Source of the DNA: Paraeggerthella sp964369725
Lineage (GTDB): Bacteria; Actinomycetota; Coriobacteriia; Coriobacteriales; Eggerthellaceae
Direction of reading: 5' to 3'
Length of the DNA: 64,000 nt
Assembly: GCA_964369725.1 (NCBI GenBank)
Contig: CAYJGC010000001.1
Location: 1-64,000, forward strand
Notes under the pieces: model-generated
What the model saw: the letters and a program-made list of their open reading frames with translations, nothing else
Told to the model about the DNA's origin: nothing
Databases searched by the model: none
Position numbers and translations under genes: made by a program
Part shown: in pieces, positions 26,042 through 35,636 of the stretch
How positions within the stretch are numbered: the stretch's first letter is position 1
How the letters are laid out: the number at the start of each line of letters is the position of its first letter

Positions 26042-27236
26042 ACCACCAGCGAAGCAAGTACGCTGAGAGCCATGAGAGCTACTACTGAAAAAAGTGAGTC
26101 TCCGGTACTGGGAAGTGTCTTACCAGCGCTTGGCTCTTGTGGTGTTGGTTCAGGTGCACCTACGATAGTAAACGTTGCACTTCTCTCCCCCGTACAAGTC
26201 CAAAGGCCTGTAATGGTTACCGTGGGAGCTGCACTTGCCGTTGACTGTGCAGGGTTAATGTTATTAGCATAGGTTACTTCGTAGTGGGTCCCTCAATAAG
26301 CGTGGTGTTAGTAGCGGTGTTTATCACGGTTACGGTAGGTTTAATTTCTGCACCTGTGTACGCAGTCTCGGTTGGAGCAATCTCAAAGCTTACGGTAGCT
26401 GAAGTGAGATCTAGGCGAGTTGCCGCGTCTACCTCTACCTTGTACGTACCGGCTGGAGCGCTTGCAAGTGAGTCATATGACGTATTTTCATTGTTGACCC
26501 AGTTTCCTGAACTCGTAGCCCCCGTTGCAGGATCTATAACGGTAGTAGTAGAGGGATTTGGCATTGCGCCCTTAACTACTGCATCAGTGTTTTCTCCAAG
26601 AATAACAGACGAGAGAGCTGTATTTGCAAACATGTCGAGCACATCACGGGAGGTGCTCGCATAAAACCCTGTGAGGTCGAGGGTTGTGAGTTTTGAGCAG
26701 TTGTAGAACATGCTAATCATATTCGTCACGTTTGAGGTGTTGAAGTTTGATACGTCTAGTGAGGTGAGGTTTTCGCAGCCATAGAACATATTACTCATAT
26801 CCGTCACGTTTGAGGTGTCGAAGTTTGATAGGTCGAGGGTTGTGAGGTTTGTGCAGCGAGCGAACATCTGCACCACACTTTCCCCACCCTACACCGTTGT
26901 GTCTTCAGCTATTTTAAAAGATTTGATTGAAGTACGATGGGCATTCCAAGGAACAAGGGATGAGCTCTCAAAAGACGCTAGAGTTCCTTCAGTTCCGCTC
27001 GTTGGCGTGAGGGTGAGCAAACCGTCTGCATCAATTACCCAATTGACCGTACCGCTAGTTTCCTCTGCAATATTAGCTCCATAGGCAGTATCTTTTCCTA
27101 CGAAGCCTAGTAATAGAGGTATGGCAAGTAATCATATAAACATGATGCTACATACGGTGAGAAGTGAAAGCGGAGAAGATGCCTGTGTTTTCGTAACCAC
27201 TGCTTTCTTGCTTGCTTATCTTATGTTGTCGAGCAT
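26024..27236 (-). pseudogene. Decayed LPXTG surface protein with BspA/DUF285-type repeats
   Basis: Reading from an ATG at 27236, one frame holds a hydrophobic signal-like segment, a SGTVNWVIDADGLLTL domain typical of these proteins, DUF285 leucine-rich repeats (LTTLDLSNFDTSNVTDMSNMF), a spacer, and a sorting signal LPSTG with membrane segment and RTARRHG tail. Four lesions break it: TAA soon after the ATG, TGA inside the signal segment, TAG just before the repeats, and a one-base frameshift at GAGGGACCC near 26285 that separates the repeat region from the LPSTG end. The 200-residue frame at 26274-26876 is only the middle. Adding one G restores GTHYEVTYANN. Sequencing error is an unlikely cause of so many lesions. 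Confidence 0.85.
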
Positions 27237-27375
27237 TTTGCTGTCTTTGTAACTAACTAGGTAATTTTAGCGTAAATCTGTCGTGAGTGTGCTGACGTTA
27301 AAAAGTTAATCCTTAGAGTGTGTACTTTCCAGTACTCTTGATTGCAGAATATAAGGCTTGCCCATGACGATAGAT

Positions 27376-27606
27376 CTATCTGAAAAGCTGGTCCATTTTT
27401 TTATTAATGCGCTCTCTTCGTTGTGCTTCTTCCTTTTCATCCATAACCCAGCGATTGTCATCAAAAACAAGTACAGCGCCTTCGTGTACGCCGGCTGGGA
27501 GTTCAGCAAGAGGCATATCTCGCATCCTTAACTCTTGGTCTTCGCATCGGGCAATGTCGCCTTCGATTCTGTCAATTATTAGCTTGGTGGGTTGCATGTT
27601 TTGCAT
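27376..27606 (-). CDS. DUF3006-family small protein
   Basis: A 76-residue soluble protein with the DUF3006 pattern: KLIIDRIEGDIARCED near the N-terminus, ELPAGVHEGAVLVFDDNRWVMDEKEEAQRRERI after it. Function unknown; family members often sit beside ComEC-like metallo-beta-lactamase genes, as here. Its ATG at 27606 overlaps the last 28 bases of the lipoprotein gene in another frame and is served by GGAGG inside that gene, so the two are translationally linked. Confidence 0.82.
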   Translation of the reverse strand: MQNMQPTKLIIDRIEGDIARCEDQELRMRDMPLAELPAGVHEGAVLVFDDNRWVMDEKEEAQRRERINKKMDQLFR

Positions 27607-28763
27607 GGTTCATAACCTCCGTTTTTAGCATCGGTAAGTGATACAGGGATTTTACTTTTTGACAGGTGCCTGCAGCCATTAAGATGATATTTTGCACCTG
27701 TTTCAGTTATATAAACCTCCATCGCTCCAGAACCGGATATTTCTGCAGGAGCAGGAGCCGGCTCAGGTTCGGGAGTTTGATCCGGTGTTACAACGCTTGC
27801 TCGAGGCGCAGTTATACCTGTTTCCCATGTAATATTTACACCATCCAACGACGCAGCAACGGTTCCGTCGACATCTGTTCTCAACACCGTCGTTGCAGAC
27901 AGTGCAGACAAAACGATGTCTGTAGGGTGTCCATACGAATTGCCGGCACCGCACGATATTACAGAATAAGTTGGAGCGAGCAAGGCAATGAGTTGAGCGT
28001 TAGTAGAAGTATCGCTGCCGTGATGTCCAACTTTCAAAATATCAACTTCACCAGGGTTTGAGGCGGTGATAACGCTTGAACCGGCGTCTCCCGTGAGCAA
28101 AACCTCATTATCGCCAAATACCGCTTTAATAATCACCGACCAATCATTTAAGTCAGCATACGAAGAGGCCTTAGGTGAAAGAATGTCGAGAGTGCATCCA
28201 TTAGCAGAATAAATATTTGAACCTGCAAATGCTGTATTAATAGTGAGACCCTCTGCCGCCACAGAATCCAAGAATGCTTCATATGTTGCTGTTGTGTGCG
28301 AGACCCTGGGAGCCCAAACTTCATTGACTTGAAACGATGAAAAAACGCCGGGTAATCCACCTATATGATCTGCGTGTGGGTGTGTTGCAACAACATAGTC
28401 AATACTTGAATAGCCCAGCGATTGTATATAACCAACAACCACCCCAGCTTCACTAGACTCTCCCGCATCAACGAGCATTGTTTTACCGTCCGGAAGCTCT
28501 AGAAACGTACTATCTCCTTGCCCAACATCCAAGAAGTGCACTTTTAAGATGCCGCTTGCAGACACTATAGCAGCATCTTCAACCGGCTCTATCTCAGGCG
28601 GTTCTTTATCAGGCGCCTCTTGTTCAAGAGATTCTGTAGAGTCGACCTCTTCAATAATCTGATTCGAATCAACAGATGTCGAATCTATATCCTCCTGGCT
28701 GCATCCAGCAAAAACCGCCACCATTGTCATTCCTGCTACCAATAGTGCAAGAATCTTCTTCAT
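27579..28763 (-). CDS. Metallo-beta-lactamase-fold lipoprotein (ComEC C-domain-like)
   Basis: A 394-residue secreted lipoprotein. The signal peptide MKKILALLVAGMTMVAVFAGC ends at a lipobox cysteine, followed by an acidic linker. The enzyme domain has HFLDVGQGDSTFLELPDG, the metal motif THPHADHIGG, then LTGDAG and KVGHHGSDTS, as in the extracellular hydrolase domain of ComEC. A Pro/Glu-rich linker leads to a C-terminal unit YHLNGCRHLSKS...CKTC with three cysteines and histidines that may bind zinc. It probably acts on an extracellular phosphodiester, perhaps DNA; that is inference. The start at 28763 is chosen over 28859 because GGAGG precedes it and the signal peptide begins there. Confidence 0.88.
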   Translation of the reverse strand: MKKILALLVAGMTMVAVFAGCSQEDIDSTSVDSNQIIEEVDSTESLEQEAPDKEPPEIEPVEDAAIVSASGILKVHFLDVGQGDSTFLELPDGKTMLVDAGESSEAGVVVGYIQSLGYSSIDYVVATHPHADHIGGLPGVFSSFQVNEVWAPRVSHTTATYEAFLDSVAAEGLTINTAFAGSNIYSANGCTLDILSPKASSYADLNDWSVIIKAVFGDNEVLLTGDAGSSVITASNPGEVDILKVGHHGSDTSTNAQLIALLAPTYSVISCGAGNSYGHPTDIVLSALSATTVLRTDVDGTVAASLDGVNITWETGITAPRASVVTPDQTPEPEPAPAPAEISGSGAMEVYITETGAKYHLNGCRHLSKSKIPVSLTDAKNGGYEPCKTCNPPS

Positions 28764-28890
28764 GGGTTCCTCCATTTTCACACACTCTGCCTCTTTGCTG
28801 ATTGAAACTAGAAAGGGTGTTATTGTCACCATTGTACAAGCATATGGCGGCAATGACACCGCTACTCAACGCTCAACTACTAATAATTGT

Positions 28891-28915
28891 CAAATTTAAC
28901 TGAAATTAGCGAAAA
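28891..28915. repeat. Conserved 25-base block downstream of tRNA-Phe (copy 1)
   Basis: Begins CAAATTTAACTGAAATTAGC. It matches 41541-41565 at 23 of 25 bases. Its left edge is 85 bases from the tRNA-Phe 3' end. Confidence 0.7.
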
Positions 28916-28920
28916 CTATC

Positions 28921-28965
28921 GAAAAAGAAAAGGTGCGTTGACCTGTGTGTATAGTCAAAGCACCT
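28921..28965 (-). terminator. Terminator of tRNA-Phe
   Basis: AGGTGC (28931) pairs with GCACCT (28960-28965), with TTGAC/GTCAA continuing the stem. On the minus strand it is followed by TTTTCTTTTTC. Confidence 0.8.
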
Positions 28966-28975
28966 GTAAATTCAA

Positions 28976-29051
28976 TGGTGGTCGGAGGGGGACTTGAACC
29001 CTCGGCACGCGGATTTTCAGTCCGCTGCTCTACCAACTGAGCTACCCGACC
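28976..29051 (-). tRNA. tRNA-Phe (GAA)
   Basis: A 76-nt tRNA with encoded CCA. Acceptor GGTCGGG pairs with TCCGACC, and the anticodon loop CTGAAAA reads GAA. Confidence 0.95.
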
Positions 29052-29082
29052 ACAACAACGTTCTTGTTGAACGCGAAAAAAT

Positions 29083-29111
29083 ATATTACGCGTTAATCTT
29101 TACAAAGTCAA
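29083..29111 (-). promoter_or_regulatory. Promoter of tRNA-Phe
   Basis: TTGACT (29111-29106), 17-base spacer, TAATAT (29088-29083). The remaining bases to 29316 contain no gene I can support. Confidence 0.8.
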
Positions 29112-29316
29112 GAAAAAACAACTACTTTCTTACTCTTCTTTATAATTTAGCAAATAACAACTTCCCGAAACTTTCCATACTAACCACAACACTTGGGGCT
29201 ATGGTAAGCTTGAGAAGTTGCACAACGGCACCCAACCTAACCCAAAGGCTGCAAAATTGATATTCTCTCACAGTAACATGCAATGAGTTTTTACAGCGTC
29301 CACCCCTCACGCAGCA

Positions 29317-30648
29317 CTACTTCTTCTGCGGACACTCTCCCCCGCCAAAAATTAGCTCGCGCTCTTCGCCAGTGAGTGCAGCACGTGCTTGATCGCGCAA
29401 GTTATTAACTCCCGTAAAGAATTCACGCATCATAACCACCATCAAGTAGCGGCCTTTTTTTGTAAGCGTAAGCTCTTCAGGCGTATTCCGATCAAAAGCA
29501 CCTGAAGCAGTCATAAATGCCATCTCTATTGGCAGCCCTCGCTCCACCGTACACCCAAAATCTTTTTCAAACTGGCGTTTATCAAGGCGTAGACCGAATA
29601 ATTGCATCATAAAGCGATAGCGCATACGATCATGTTTAGAGAATTCCGTTTTTCCCATTAGCGACATACGACCGGCGTTGATAGCTTCGTTGTATTCATT
29701 GACCGAAAAGGTATTAACCGTGAGGGTTTTCCCTAAATAAGTGATCCCTCCACTACCAATAGCAGGATATTCTTCGTAATCAACTACATATTCATCAATC
29801 ATGACATCTTCGCCACTTGCGCCTGTTCCCCGCTTGTTGAAGGTCCATGCGCTACCTAATTGAAACAAGGGGTTTTCACCTTCGGCAAGCAGCTCACAAA
29901 TAATTTCATAAAACAGCTGCTCGCGTGAATAGGAAACTTTCCCCACCGTGCGAGCCAAAGAGCGCGCAACGCTTGGCGATGTCATGAGGGGGTAAAAAGT
30001 AGTTTGGCTTGTATTGCTTTCCACCACACGCTCAATGTCTTTGATAAGAATATCTTCGGTTTGCGAAGGGAAGTTAAAAATCATGTCAACATTAAGAGAT
30101 GTGAAATAAGGGCTTGCCGCGCCAATTTTTTCAAGAATCTCGGCTCCAGACCCATATTTATCATAGCGATCCATCTGCTTAAGCAGGTCATCATCAAAAC
30201 TTTGTACACCCACACTGAGTCTCTGAACACGTCCTTCTAGTTTTTCGAGATAGGCGGGAATAAGATGATTAGGGTTGGTTTCACTTGATACCTCTTTTAT
30301 TGAAAAGGTATCTCTTGCTAAGTCAATCGTTTCACACAGTTCGTCTATCATAATGGTGGGAGTGCCGCCACCAATATATACACTATCGAAATCGTAGCCT
30401 AAATCTTTAAGCATTAACATTTCTTTACGCATATTTTCAAAATAAGGTTTTGCACGATGAGCTTCAAAGGGGAATCTATTGAACGAACAGTAGGGGCACA
30501 GGCGTTCACAAAACGGAACATGCATGTAGAGCATGTAATTTTTACCTGCCTCTGGACTGGGCATAAAGGCATCTTGTGTAGGGGCAAGCTTCAAATACTG
30601 CTTGGTGGTTTGCCTCATTACCTTAGTTAGTAAGCGCTCAGACAACAT
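29317..30648 (-). CDS. Radical SAM coproporphyrinogen III oxidase-like (HemN/HemW family) protein
   Basis: A 443-residue radical SAM enzyme. The cluster motif CERLCPYC lies in YMHVPFCERLCPYCSFNRF. It is followed by VYIGGGTPT, SSETNPNH and RLSVGVQSFDDDLLKQMDR, all typical of the HemN/HemW family, and a C-terminal winged-helix-like part. Family members include oxygen-independent coproporphyrinogen oxidase, the heme chaperone HemW and heme-degrading enzymes. Without other heme genes nearby the exact role is open. The start at 30648 is preferred over 30681 because AAGGAG precedes it with 9-base spacing. Confidence 0.85.
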   Translation of the reverse strand: MLSERLLTKVMRQTTKQYLKLAPTQDAFMPSPEAGKNYMLYMHVPFCERLCPYCSFNRFPFEAHRAKPYFENMRKEMLMLKDLGYDFDSVYIGGGTPTIMIDELCETIDLARDTFSIKEVSSETNPNHLIPAYLEKLEGRVQRLSVGVQSFDDDLLKQMDRYDKYGSGAEILEKIGAASPYFTSLNVDMIFNFPSQTEDILIKDIERVVESNTSQTTFYPLMTSPSVARSLARTVGKVSYSREQLFYEIICELLAEGENPLFQLGSAWTFNKRGTGASGEDVMIDEYVVDYEEYPAIGSGGITYLGKTLTVNTFSVNEYNEAINAGRMSLMGKTEFSKHDRMRYRFMMQLFGLRLDKRQFEKDFGCTVERGLPIEMAFMTASGAFDRNTPEELTLTKKGRYLMVVMMREFFTGVNNLRDQARAALTGEERELIFGGGECPQKK

Positions 30649-30670
30649 TGTTCGCAACTCCTTCATAGCA

Positions 30671-30699
30671 AAGCGGGCCAACCTTCCGGCCGCCCGCTT
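30671..30699 (-). terminator. Hairpin after purD
   Basis: AAGCGGGC (30671-30678) pairs with GCCCGCTT (30692-30699). On the minus strand the T run is short (CTTT), so it may only attenuate reading into the radical SAM gene. Confidence 0.55.
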
Positions 30700-30724
30700 C
30701 TTTTATCACTAATTCGCAACTCTT

Positions 30725-32014
30725 TTACCAAGCATCGCGACCCTGCGCCGCGCGTTTTCCTATGTCGCTGCGCAGTTGTTTTCCTTCAAAATTAATAAGG
30801 GCGCACGCTTCATAAGCTTTTTCTCGCGCCTCATCAAACGTATCACCCAAAGCAACCACATTGAGAACACGGCCGCCTGAAGTCAACAATTCACCATCAG
30901 CGTTTTTTGTAGTTCCTGCATGAAACACTGTTACGCCGTCAAGCATTTCTGCTTCGGCTACACCCAAAATCACTTTGCCTTTTTCGTAAGATCCTGGGTA
31001 TCCCTCGCTTGCAAGCACCACACATACCGCCCACTGCTCACACCAACGAAGCTCAATATCTTCTGGTCTCCCTTGCGCAACAGCCATAATGATATCAACA
31101 AGATCGGTTTCTAAACGGGGCAAAATAGCCTGAGTCTCTGGGTCTCCGAAACGTGCATTAAATTCAATGACTTTAGGCCCTTCGGGTGTCAACATAAAGC
31201 CGCCATACAAAACGCCTCTATAGTCATGAGCAAATGGATCTTTTGCGGTTGCGGCGGCGGATTTTTCCATTATTTGACGCATAGCTGCAAGTTCTTCAGC
31301 TTCAACAATAGGAACAGGCGAATAAACGCCCATGCCGCCCGTATTTGGACCACGATCCCCTTCGAGCGCGCGCTTATGATCTTGTGCAGTGGTCATACAG
31401 TGAGCTTTTCCGTTTGAAACAAAAGCCAAGAGCGAACACTCAGGACCCGTCAAACACTCCTCTATAACCACCGAAGATCCGGCATCGCCAAAAGCGCCAT
31501 CAAAACATGACTGTACTGCCTGTTCTGCAGCTTCCAAAGTCTCCGCGACAACCACTCCCTTGCCTGCGGCAAGCCCGTCAGCTTTTACCACAATGGGAGC
31601 ACCCAGTTCGCGCACGTACGACAATGCAGGCTCAAGCTGAGAAAAAGATTCATAACGCGCAGTGGGAATTCCGTTGGCATCCATAAACTCTTTGCTGTAG
31701 CTCTTACTTCCTTCTAGCTGGGCACCTTGAGCATCAGGGCCAAAAACGGCTATATTTGCTTCACGCAAAACATCTGCGACACCAGCAACCAAGGGTGCCT
31801 CCGGGCCAATAACAACAAGATCAATCTCATGTTCACGAACAAACGCTAAAACAGCTTGTCCGTTTTCTGTGTCCAAATCAGTAATATTCTTGGCGAGTGA
31901 ATCAGTTCCCCCGTTTCCGGGTGCCACATACAGCATATCTACACGGGGGGATTTTGCAAGAGCCCACGTAATTGCATGTTCGCGACCTCCGCCACCTAAT
32001 ACCAAAATATTCAT
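30725..32014 (-). CDS. purD: Phosphoribosylamine-glycine ligase
   Basis: A 429-residue ATP-grasp enzyme of de novo purine synthesis that joins phosphoribosylamine and glycine. Visible: N-terminal MNILVLGGGGREHAI, GPEAPLVAG, ATP-grasp GAPIVVKADGLAAGKGVVVA, DHKRALEGDRGPNTGGMGVYSP and FNARFGDPETQ. Length is normal. The start is 32014, with AAAGGA before it. It follows purA by 26 bases on the same strand, so the two purine genes form an operon. Confidence 0.96.
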   Translation of the reverse strand: MNILVLGGGGREHAITWALAKSPRVDMLYVAPGNGGTDSLAKNITDLDTENGQAVLAFVREHEIDLVVIGPEAPLVAGVADVLREANIAVFGPDAQGAQLEGSKSYSKEFMDANGIPTARYESFSQLEPALSYVRELGAPIVVKADGLAAGKGVVVAETLEAAEQAVQSCFDGAFGDAGSSVVIEECLTGPECSLLAFVSNGKAHCMTTAQDHKRALEGDRGPNTGGMGVYSPVPIVEAEELAAMRQIMEKSAAATAKDPFAHDYRGVLYGGFMLTPEGPKVIEFNARFGDPETQAILPRLETDLVDIIMAVAQGRPEDIELRWCEQWAVCVVLASEGYPGSYEKGKVILGVAEAEMLDGVTVFHAGTTKNADGELLTSGGRVLNVVALGDTFDEAREKAYEACALINFEGKQLRSDIGKRAAQGRDAW

Positions 32015-32040
32015 AGGATTCCTTTCAGGCAACAATACAT

Positions 32041-33351
32041 CTACCAGCCACGAATAATGGTTTGATCGCGGTCAGGACCAACGGCAATAATCGTAATCGG
32101 TACGCCTACAATTCTCTCAAGGTATTCCACGTAACGCTGTGCATTTTCAGGCAACTCCTCGAATGCACGACAATTGGTGATATCTTGACCCTTCCAACCA
32201 GGAAGTTCTTCATAAATAGGCTTAGCATGGAACAACACGCTTTGCTGCATGGGGAAATAGTTATACTCTTTCCCTTCGCACTCATAAGCAACGCATACTT
32301 TGATCGACTCAAACTCAGAAAGAACGTCAAGCTTAGTCAAAGCAATATCTGTAAGGCCATTAACCTCAGCGGCATAGCGTCCGATTACTGCATCAAACCA
32401 ACCGCAACGACGCTTGCGCCCTGTAGTTGTTCCGTATTCATGACCGATTTGACAAAGGAGCTCACCAACCTCTGCGTCTTCTCCTTCACCTCCGTCTTCC
32501 GTAAACAAAAGCTCTGTGGGGAACGGACCACTTCCAACACGAGTAATGTAGGCTTTTTGAATACCTAAAACTCGTTCGATAGCAGTAGGCCCTACCCCTG
32601 TTCCTGTTGCTGCACCACCCGCACAGCATGATGAAGAGGTAACAAATGGGTACGTTCCATGATCTATGTCAAGCAAAGTACCTTGTGCACCCTCAAATAG
32701 AATTGATTTTCCTTCACGCACTGCTTCATTCAAAAGTTGAGCTGTTTCCGCCATATATGGTTTCAGAATGCGTGCATAGGGAAGATACTCTTCGCAGATT
32801 TCTTCAACGGTATACGTGTGTAAGCCGTAAATCTTTTCCAAAACAGGATTTTTCTGTGCGAGAATTGCTTCAAGCTTAAGACGAAAAATCTTCTCGTCTA
32901 ATAAATCTTGAACGCGAATACCTTTGCGAGCAACTTTATCTTGATAACAAGGACCAATGCCTCGTTTTGTAGTACCAATCTTGTTGTCGCCGAGGCTTTT
33001 TTCATCAGCGCCATCAAAATCTTTGTGGTAGGGCATAATGATATGAGCATCACAAGAGATTTTCAGATTCTTACAAGAGATGCCCTCTGTTTCTAACATG
33101 GCCATTTCTTTTATAAGAACACCGGGATCTATTACAACGCCATTGCCGATTACCGGTATGGCATTTTCATACATAACCCCAGATGGCATGAGATGAAGAG
33201 CGAGCTTTCTATCACCATGAATTACGGTATGTCCTGCGTTGTTTCCTCCTTGATAGCGCACTACGTAATCGTAGTCACGTGCAATGAGGTCGGTTATCTT
33301 ACCTTTGCCTTCGTCTCCCCACTGGGCGCCAATCAGAACTGTGCTGGGCAT
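32041..33351 (-). CDS. purA: Adenylosuccinate synthetase
   Basis: A 436-residue GTP-dependent enzyme that converts IMP to adenylosuccinate. It has GAQWGDEGKGKITD at the GTP-binding N-terminus, QGGNNAGHT, KRGIGPCYQDK, and TTGRKRRCGWFD near the substrate site. Length is typical. The ATG has AAAGGA 11 bases upstream. A TATAAT hexamer lies at 33420-33415, though no good -35 accompanies it. purD follows. Confidence 0.97.
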   Translation of the reverse strand: MPSTVLIGAQWGDEGKGKITDLIARDYDYVVRYQGGNNAGHTVIHGDRKLALHLMPSGVMYENAIPVIGNGVVIDPGVLIKEMAMLETEGISCKNLKISCDAHIIMPYHKDFDGADEKSLGDNKIGTTKRGIGPCYQDKVARKGIRVQDLLDEKIFRLKLEAILAQKNPVLEKIYGLHTYTVEEICEEYLPYARILKPYMAETAQLLNEAVREGKSILFEGAQGTLLDIDHGTYPFVTSSSCCAGGAATGTGVGPTAIERVLGIQKAYITRVGSGPFPTELLFTEDGGEGEDAEVGELLCQIGHEYGTTTGRKRRCGWFDAVIGRYAAEVNGLTDIALTKLDVLSEFESIKVCVAYECEGKEYNYFPMQQSVLFHAKPIYEELPGWKGQDITNCRAFEELPENAQRYVEYLERIVGVPITIIAVGPDRDQTIIRGW

Positions 33352-33473
33352 ATGTATATATCCTTTCTTGAATCCAAGCGAGTGCTACGGATTAATACTG
33401 CAAAAAGCATCACTATTATAATATAGAACCGTCCAATGCTTATGCTGATTACTCTTGCACGCCCATTCCATCA

Positions 33474-35636
33474 TCATAGCTGCACAGTATGCGCACTCGG
33501 AACGGCATTTTTCAAATCCTTAACCACTTCCTTATGGCAGGTGAGAATAATTACTTGTCGTGTTTTTGCGAGCTCTCTTAATGCTTGCGCAGCTCCACTT
33601 CGTCTTTTTGCATCAAAGTTTACTAAAATATCGTCGGCAAAAACTGGTATAGCTTGGCCAACATTATCTGCGGATACCAACAATGCAATGCGCAGAGCCA
33701 AATATAGTTGCTGGCAAGTCCCCAACGATAAATGTTTGGGGCCACGCGCTGTCTTTACCTCATCAAACACCTGCAAGGTACCTTTGTCGGTCATAGCTAT
33801 CTGAACCCATTTTCCTTGAGTCATGATACTTAACAATCGCGAAGCCATACGATAAACTTCTGGCTGACTTTCATGTTCCCAAGACTTTATTGCTTCTACA
33901 AGCATTTTTTTCGCAAGCAGCAAACGCGCGTAGTCGTTTGCACTCTCATTAATGCGTGTTTTTACCTGCTCTTTTTCCAACTTAAGTACATCGAAATCAT
34001 CTCTTGTTAGAGCGTGAGAAAGCTCTTGCTTCAACTCTCCGTAGCGACTATTTGTTTTTTCGCTTTCGCTCAACAATTCTTCTCTATCTTTAGCTTTTTG
34101 AGAAATCTCTACATCTACTTCTTCAAGAAGAGAGCAGTGCCCTAAGCCAACCCCGTCAAACAGTTTTTCGCGATATACCAGTGCTTGTTCATGAGCGTCT
34201 TCCAGCACATTTAGGCGAAAAGATAGCTCTTCTCTTTGCTGTTGATAGGTGGTATTTTTTAAGCGTTCTACTCGTGATTCATCTAAAAGTCTACGAGCGC
34301 GAGACAACGAGCCTCCGGTATCTTCAAGACCAATACCATCAAACTGTGCTGATATGTTAGAACGGAACTGCTCTCTTGCCTCTTTGTGATATTCAAGTTT
34401 GGTTTTGTTTTCCATTAAGGAGTCGTAAAGGTTTTGTTTTTGGTGGGCTATATCTGAAGCCACACTATTTCGCACTTTTCTTGCACTTATAGTAATGAAT
34501 GAAGCAAGAAGTATTGCAACGAGGCCAAGGAGTAAACCTCCCACCGTCAATAAGCTCTGAGTATTCATCACGCCAAATAGAAACAGTGATACTCCAATCA
34601 AAAGAAACAGTATCGGCAAAACTATAATCTTATTTGAAAAAGAGGAGGACTGTGAATTCTCCTTTGGTTGTCTTTCTTCTTTATTCAATAACGCTTTATA
34701 AGCTAACTCTGAAGCTGAAAAATCTTCTTGCGCTAAATCAACTAGGCTTTCGTGTTTTGCCTCTTCAGCCGCCAATGAATCCACTAAATCTCGTAAATCC
34801 TGTTCTTGCGTACACCCTAGAATGCGTGTCGGATTATCAGATTGAGATTTTTGCCACTGATAAAGGTTGTCGAGCAACTCAATCTCGGTTGTAAGTGAAG
34901 CAATCTCTTCGTTATTTCTTAAAATTTCGTCATCGTATTTCTTTATTTCTGTACGAACAACAACCAGTTTCTCAATGTCTTGATTCAGGCACTCTAAACT
35001 AGATTGTAGTTTTTTGCGAAAAGAAGTTACATCGTGATACTCTTTGTCTTTTTCTTTATAAAGACTCATCTCTTTAGATACCGCAGCCATTTTTTGTGAC
35101 AACTCCTCTTGCTGCTCTACTAAATTAGCGAGTGAATGTTCTAACCCTGATGCACGTGAAGAATATTCTGTGATTCTTTTTTCAAGAATCTCCCGTACAT
35201 GAGCTGGTGATTCTATGGTACCAGAACCAGCTGTCAGTAATTTTGCTGTCATATTTTCCGGATAAGCAAGAGAATTCAATTGGTCTGCTGTTAGGGAAAA
35301 TATGGTTTGATGTGTTTCTTGGTCAATGTCGGCAACAAGATTTACATCACCTTGCAGCCCATCTACATTGCGCGCACGATAGAGAACCTTTTCTCCTTCT
35401 TCCGTTTCAAAGAAAAGTGAGCCAACGCGTTCAGCGTTTTCAGGTTTGTAGGTATTACGCGTTCCTCGTGCATGATCCCAACCAAATAGCACGCCGCCTA
35501 CAAAAGCGTTTAGGGTAGATTTTCCCGCCTCATTGCTACCATAAACAATATTAAGACCTGGTTTAAAAGGGCCTACTGTTTTATTAAAAAATACCCCAAA
35601 AGAACCGATTTTAATATACCGAAGATAAGGCCTCAT
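33474..35636 (-). CDS. SMC/RecN-like AAA ATPase with membrane hairpin (YhaN-like)
   Basis: A 720-residue ATPase of the SMC/Rad50 type. Walker A GSNEAGKS is at residues 33-40 in the N-terminal head. Coiled coils fill the middle, and the C-terminal head has HLSLGTCQQLYLALRIALL (signature-like) and IPVFADDILVNFD (Walker B). Between the coils two adjacent hydrophobic segments (VLPILFLLIGVSLFLFGVM and LLTVGGLLLGLVAILLASFI) probably insert in the membrane. It directly follows the metallophosphoesterase gene with no spacer, as in the Bacillus yhaO-yhaN and sbcD-sbcC pairs. A role in DNA end processing is inferred. It is far shorter than SbcC. Confidence 0.82.
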   Translation of the reverse strand: MRPYLRYIKIGSFGVFFNKTVGPFKPGLNIVYGSNEAGKSTLNAFVGGVLFGWDHARGTRNTYKPENAERVGSLFFETEEGEKVLYRARNVDGLQGDVNLVADIDQETHQTIFSLTADQLNSLAYPENMTAKLLTAGSGTIESPAHVREILEKRITEYSSRASGLEHSLANLVEQQEELSQKMAAVSKEMSLYKEKDKEYHDVTSFRKKLQSSLECLNQDIEKLVVVRTEIKKYDDEILRNNEEIASLTTEIELLDNLYQWQKSQSDNPTRILGCTQEQDLRDLVDSLAAEEAKHESLVDLAQEDFSASELAYKALLNKEERQPKENSQSSSFSNKIIVLPILFLLIGVSLFLFGVMNTQSLLTVGGLLLGLVAILLASFITISARKVRNSVASDIAHQKQNLYDSLMENKTKLEYHKEAREQFRSNISAQFDGIGLEDTGGSLSRARRLLDESRVERLKNTTYQQQREELSFRLNVLEDAHEQALVYREKLFDGVGLGHCSLLEEVDVEISQKAKDREELLSESEKTNSRYGELKQELSHALTRDDFDVLKLEKEQVKTRINESANDYARLLLAKKMLVEAIKSWEHESQPEVYRMASRLLSIMTQGKWVQIAMTDKGTLQVFDEVKTARGPKHLSLGTCQQLYLALRIALLVSADNVGQAIPVFADDILVNFDAKRRSGAAQALRELAKTRQVIILTCHKEVVKDLKNAVPSAHTVQL

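Noticed and set aside
26274..26876. Intact 200-residue leucine-rich repeat protein
   Set aside because: It is the middle of a longer gene in the same frame upstream, after a TAG, and lacks the signal peptide; the anchor lies downstream in another frame. Annotated as a pseudogene.
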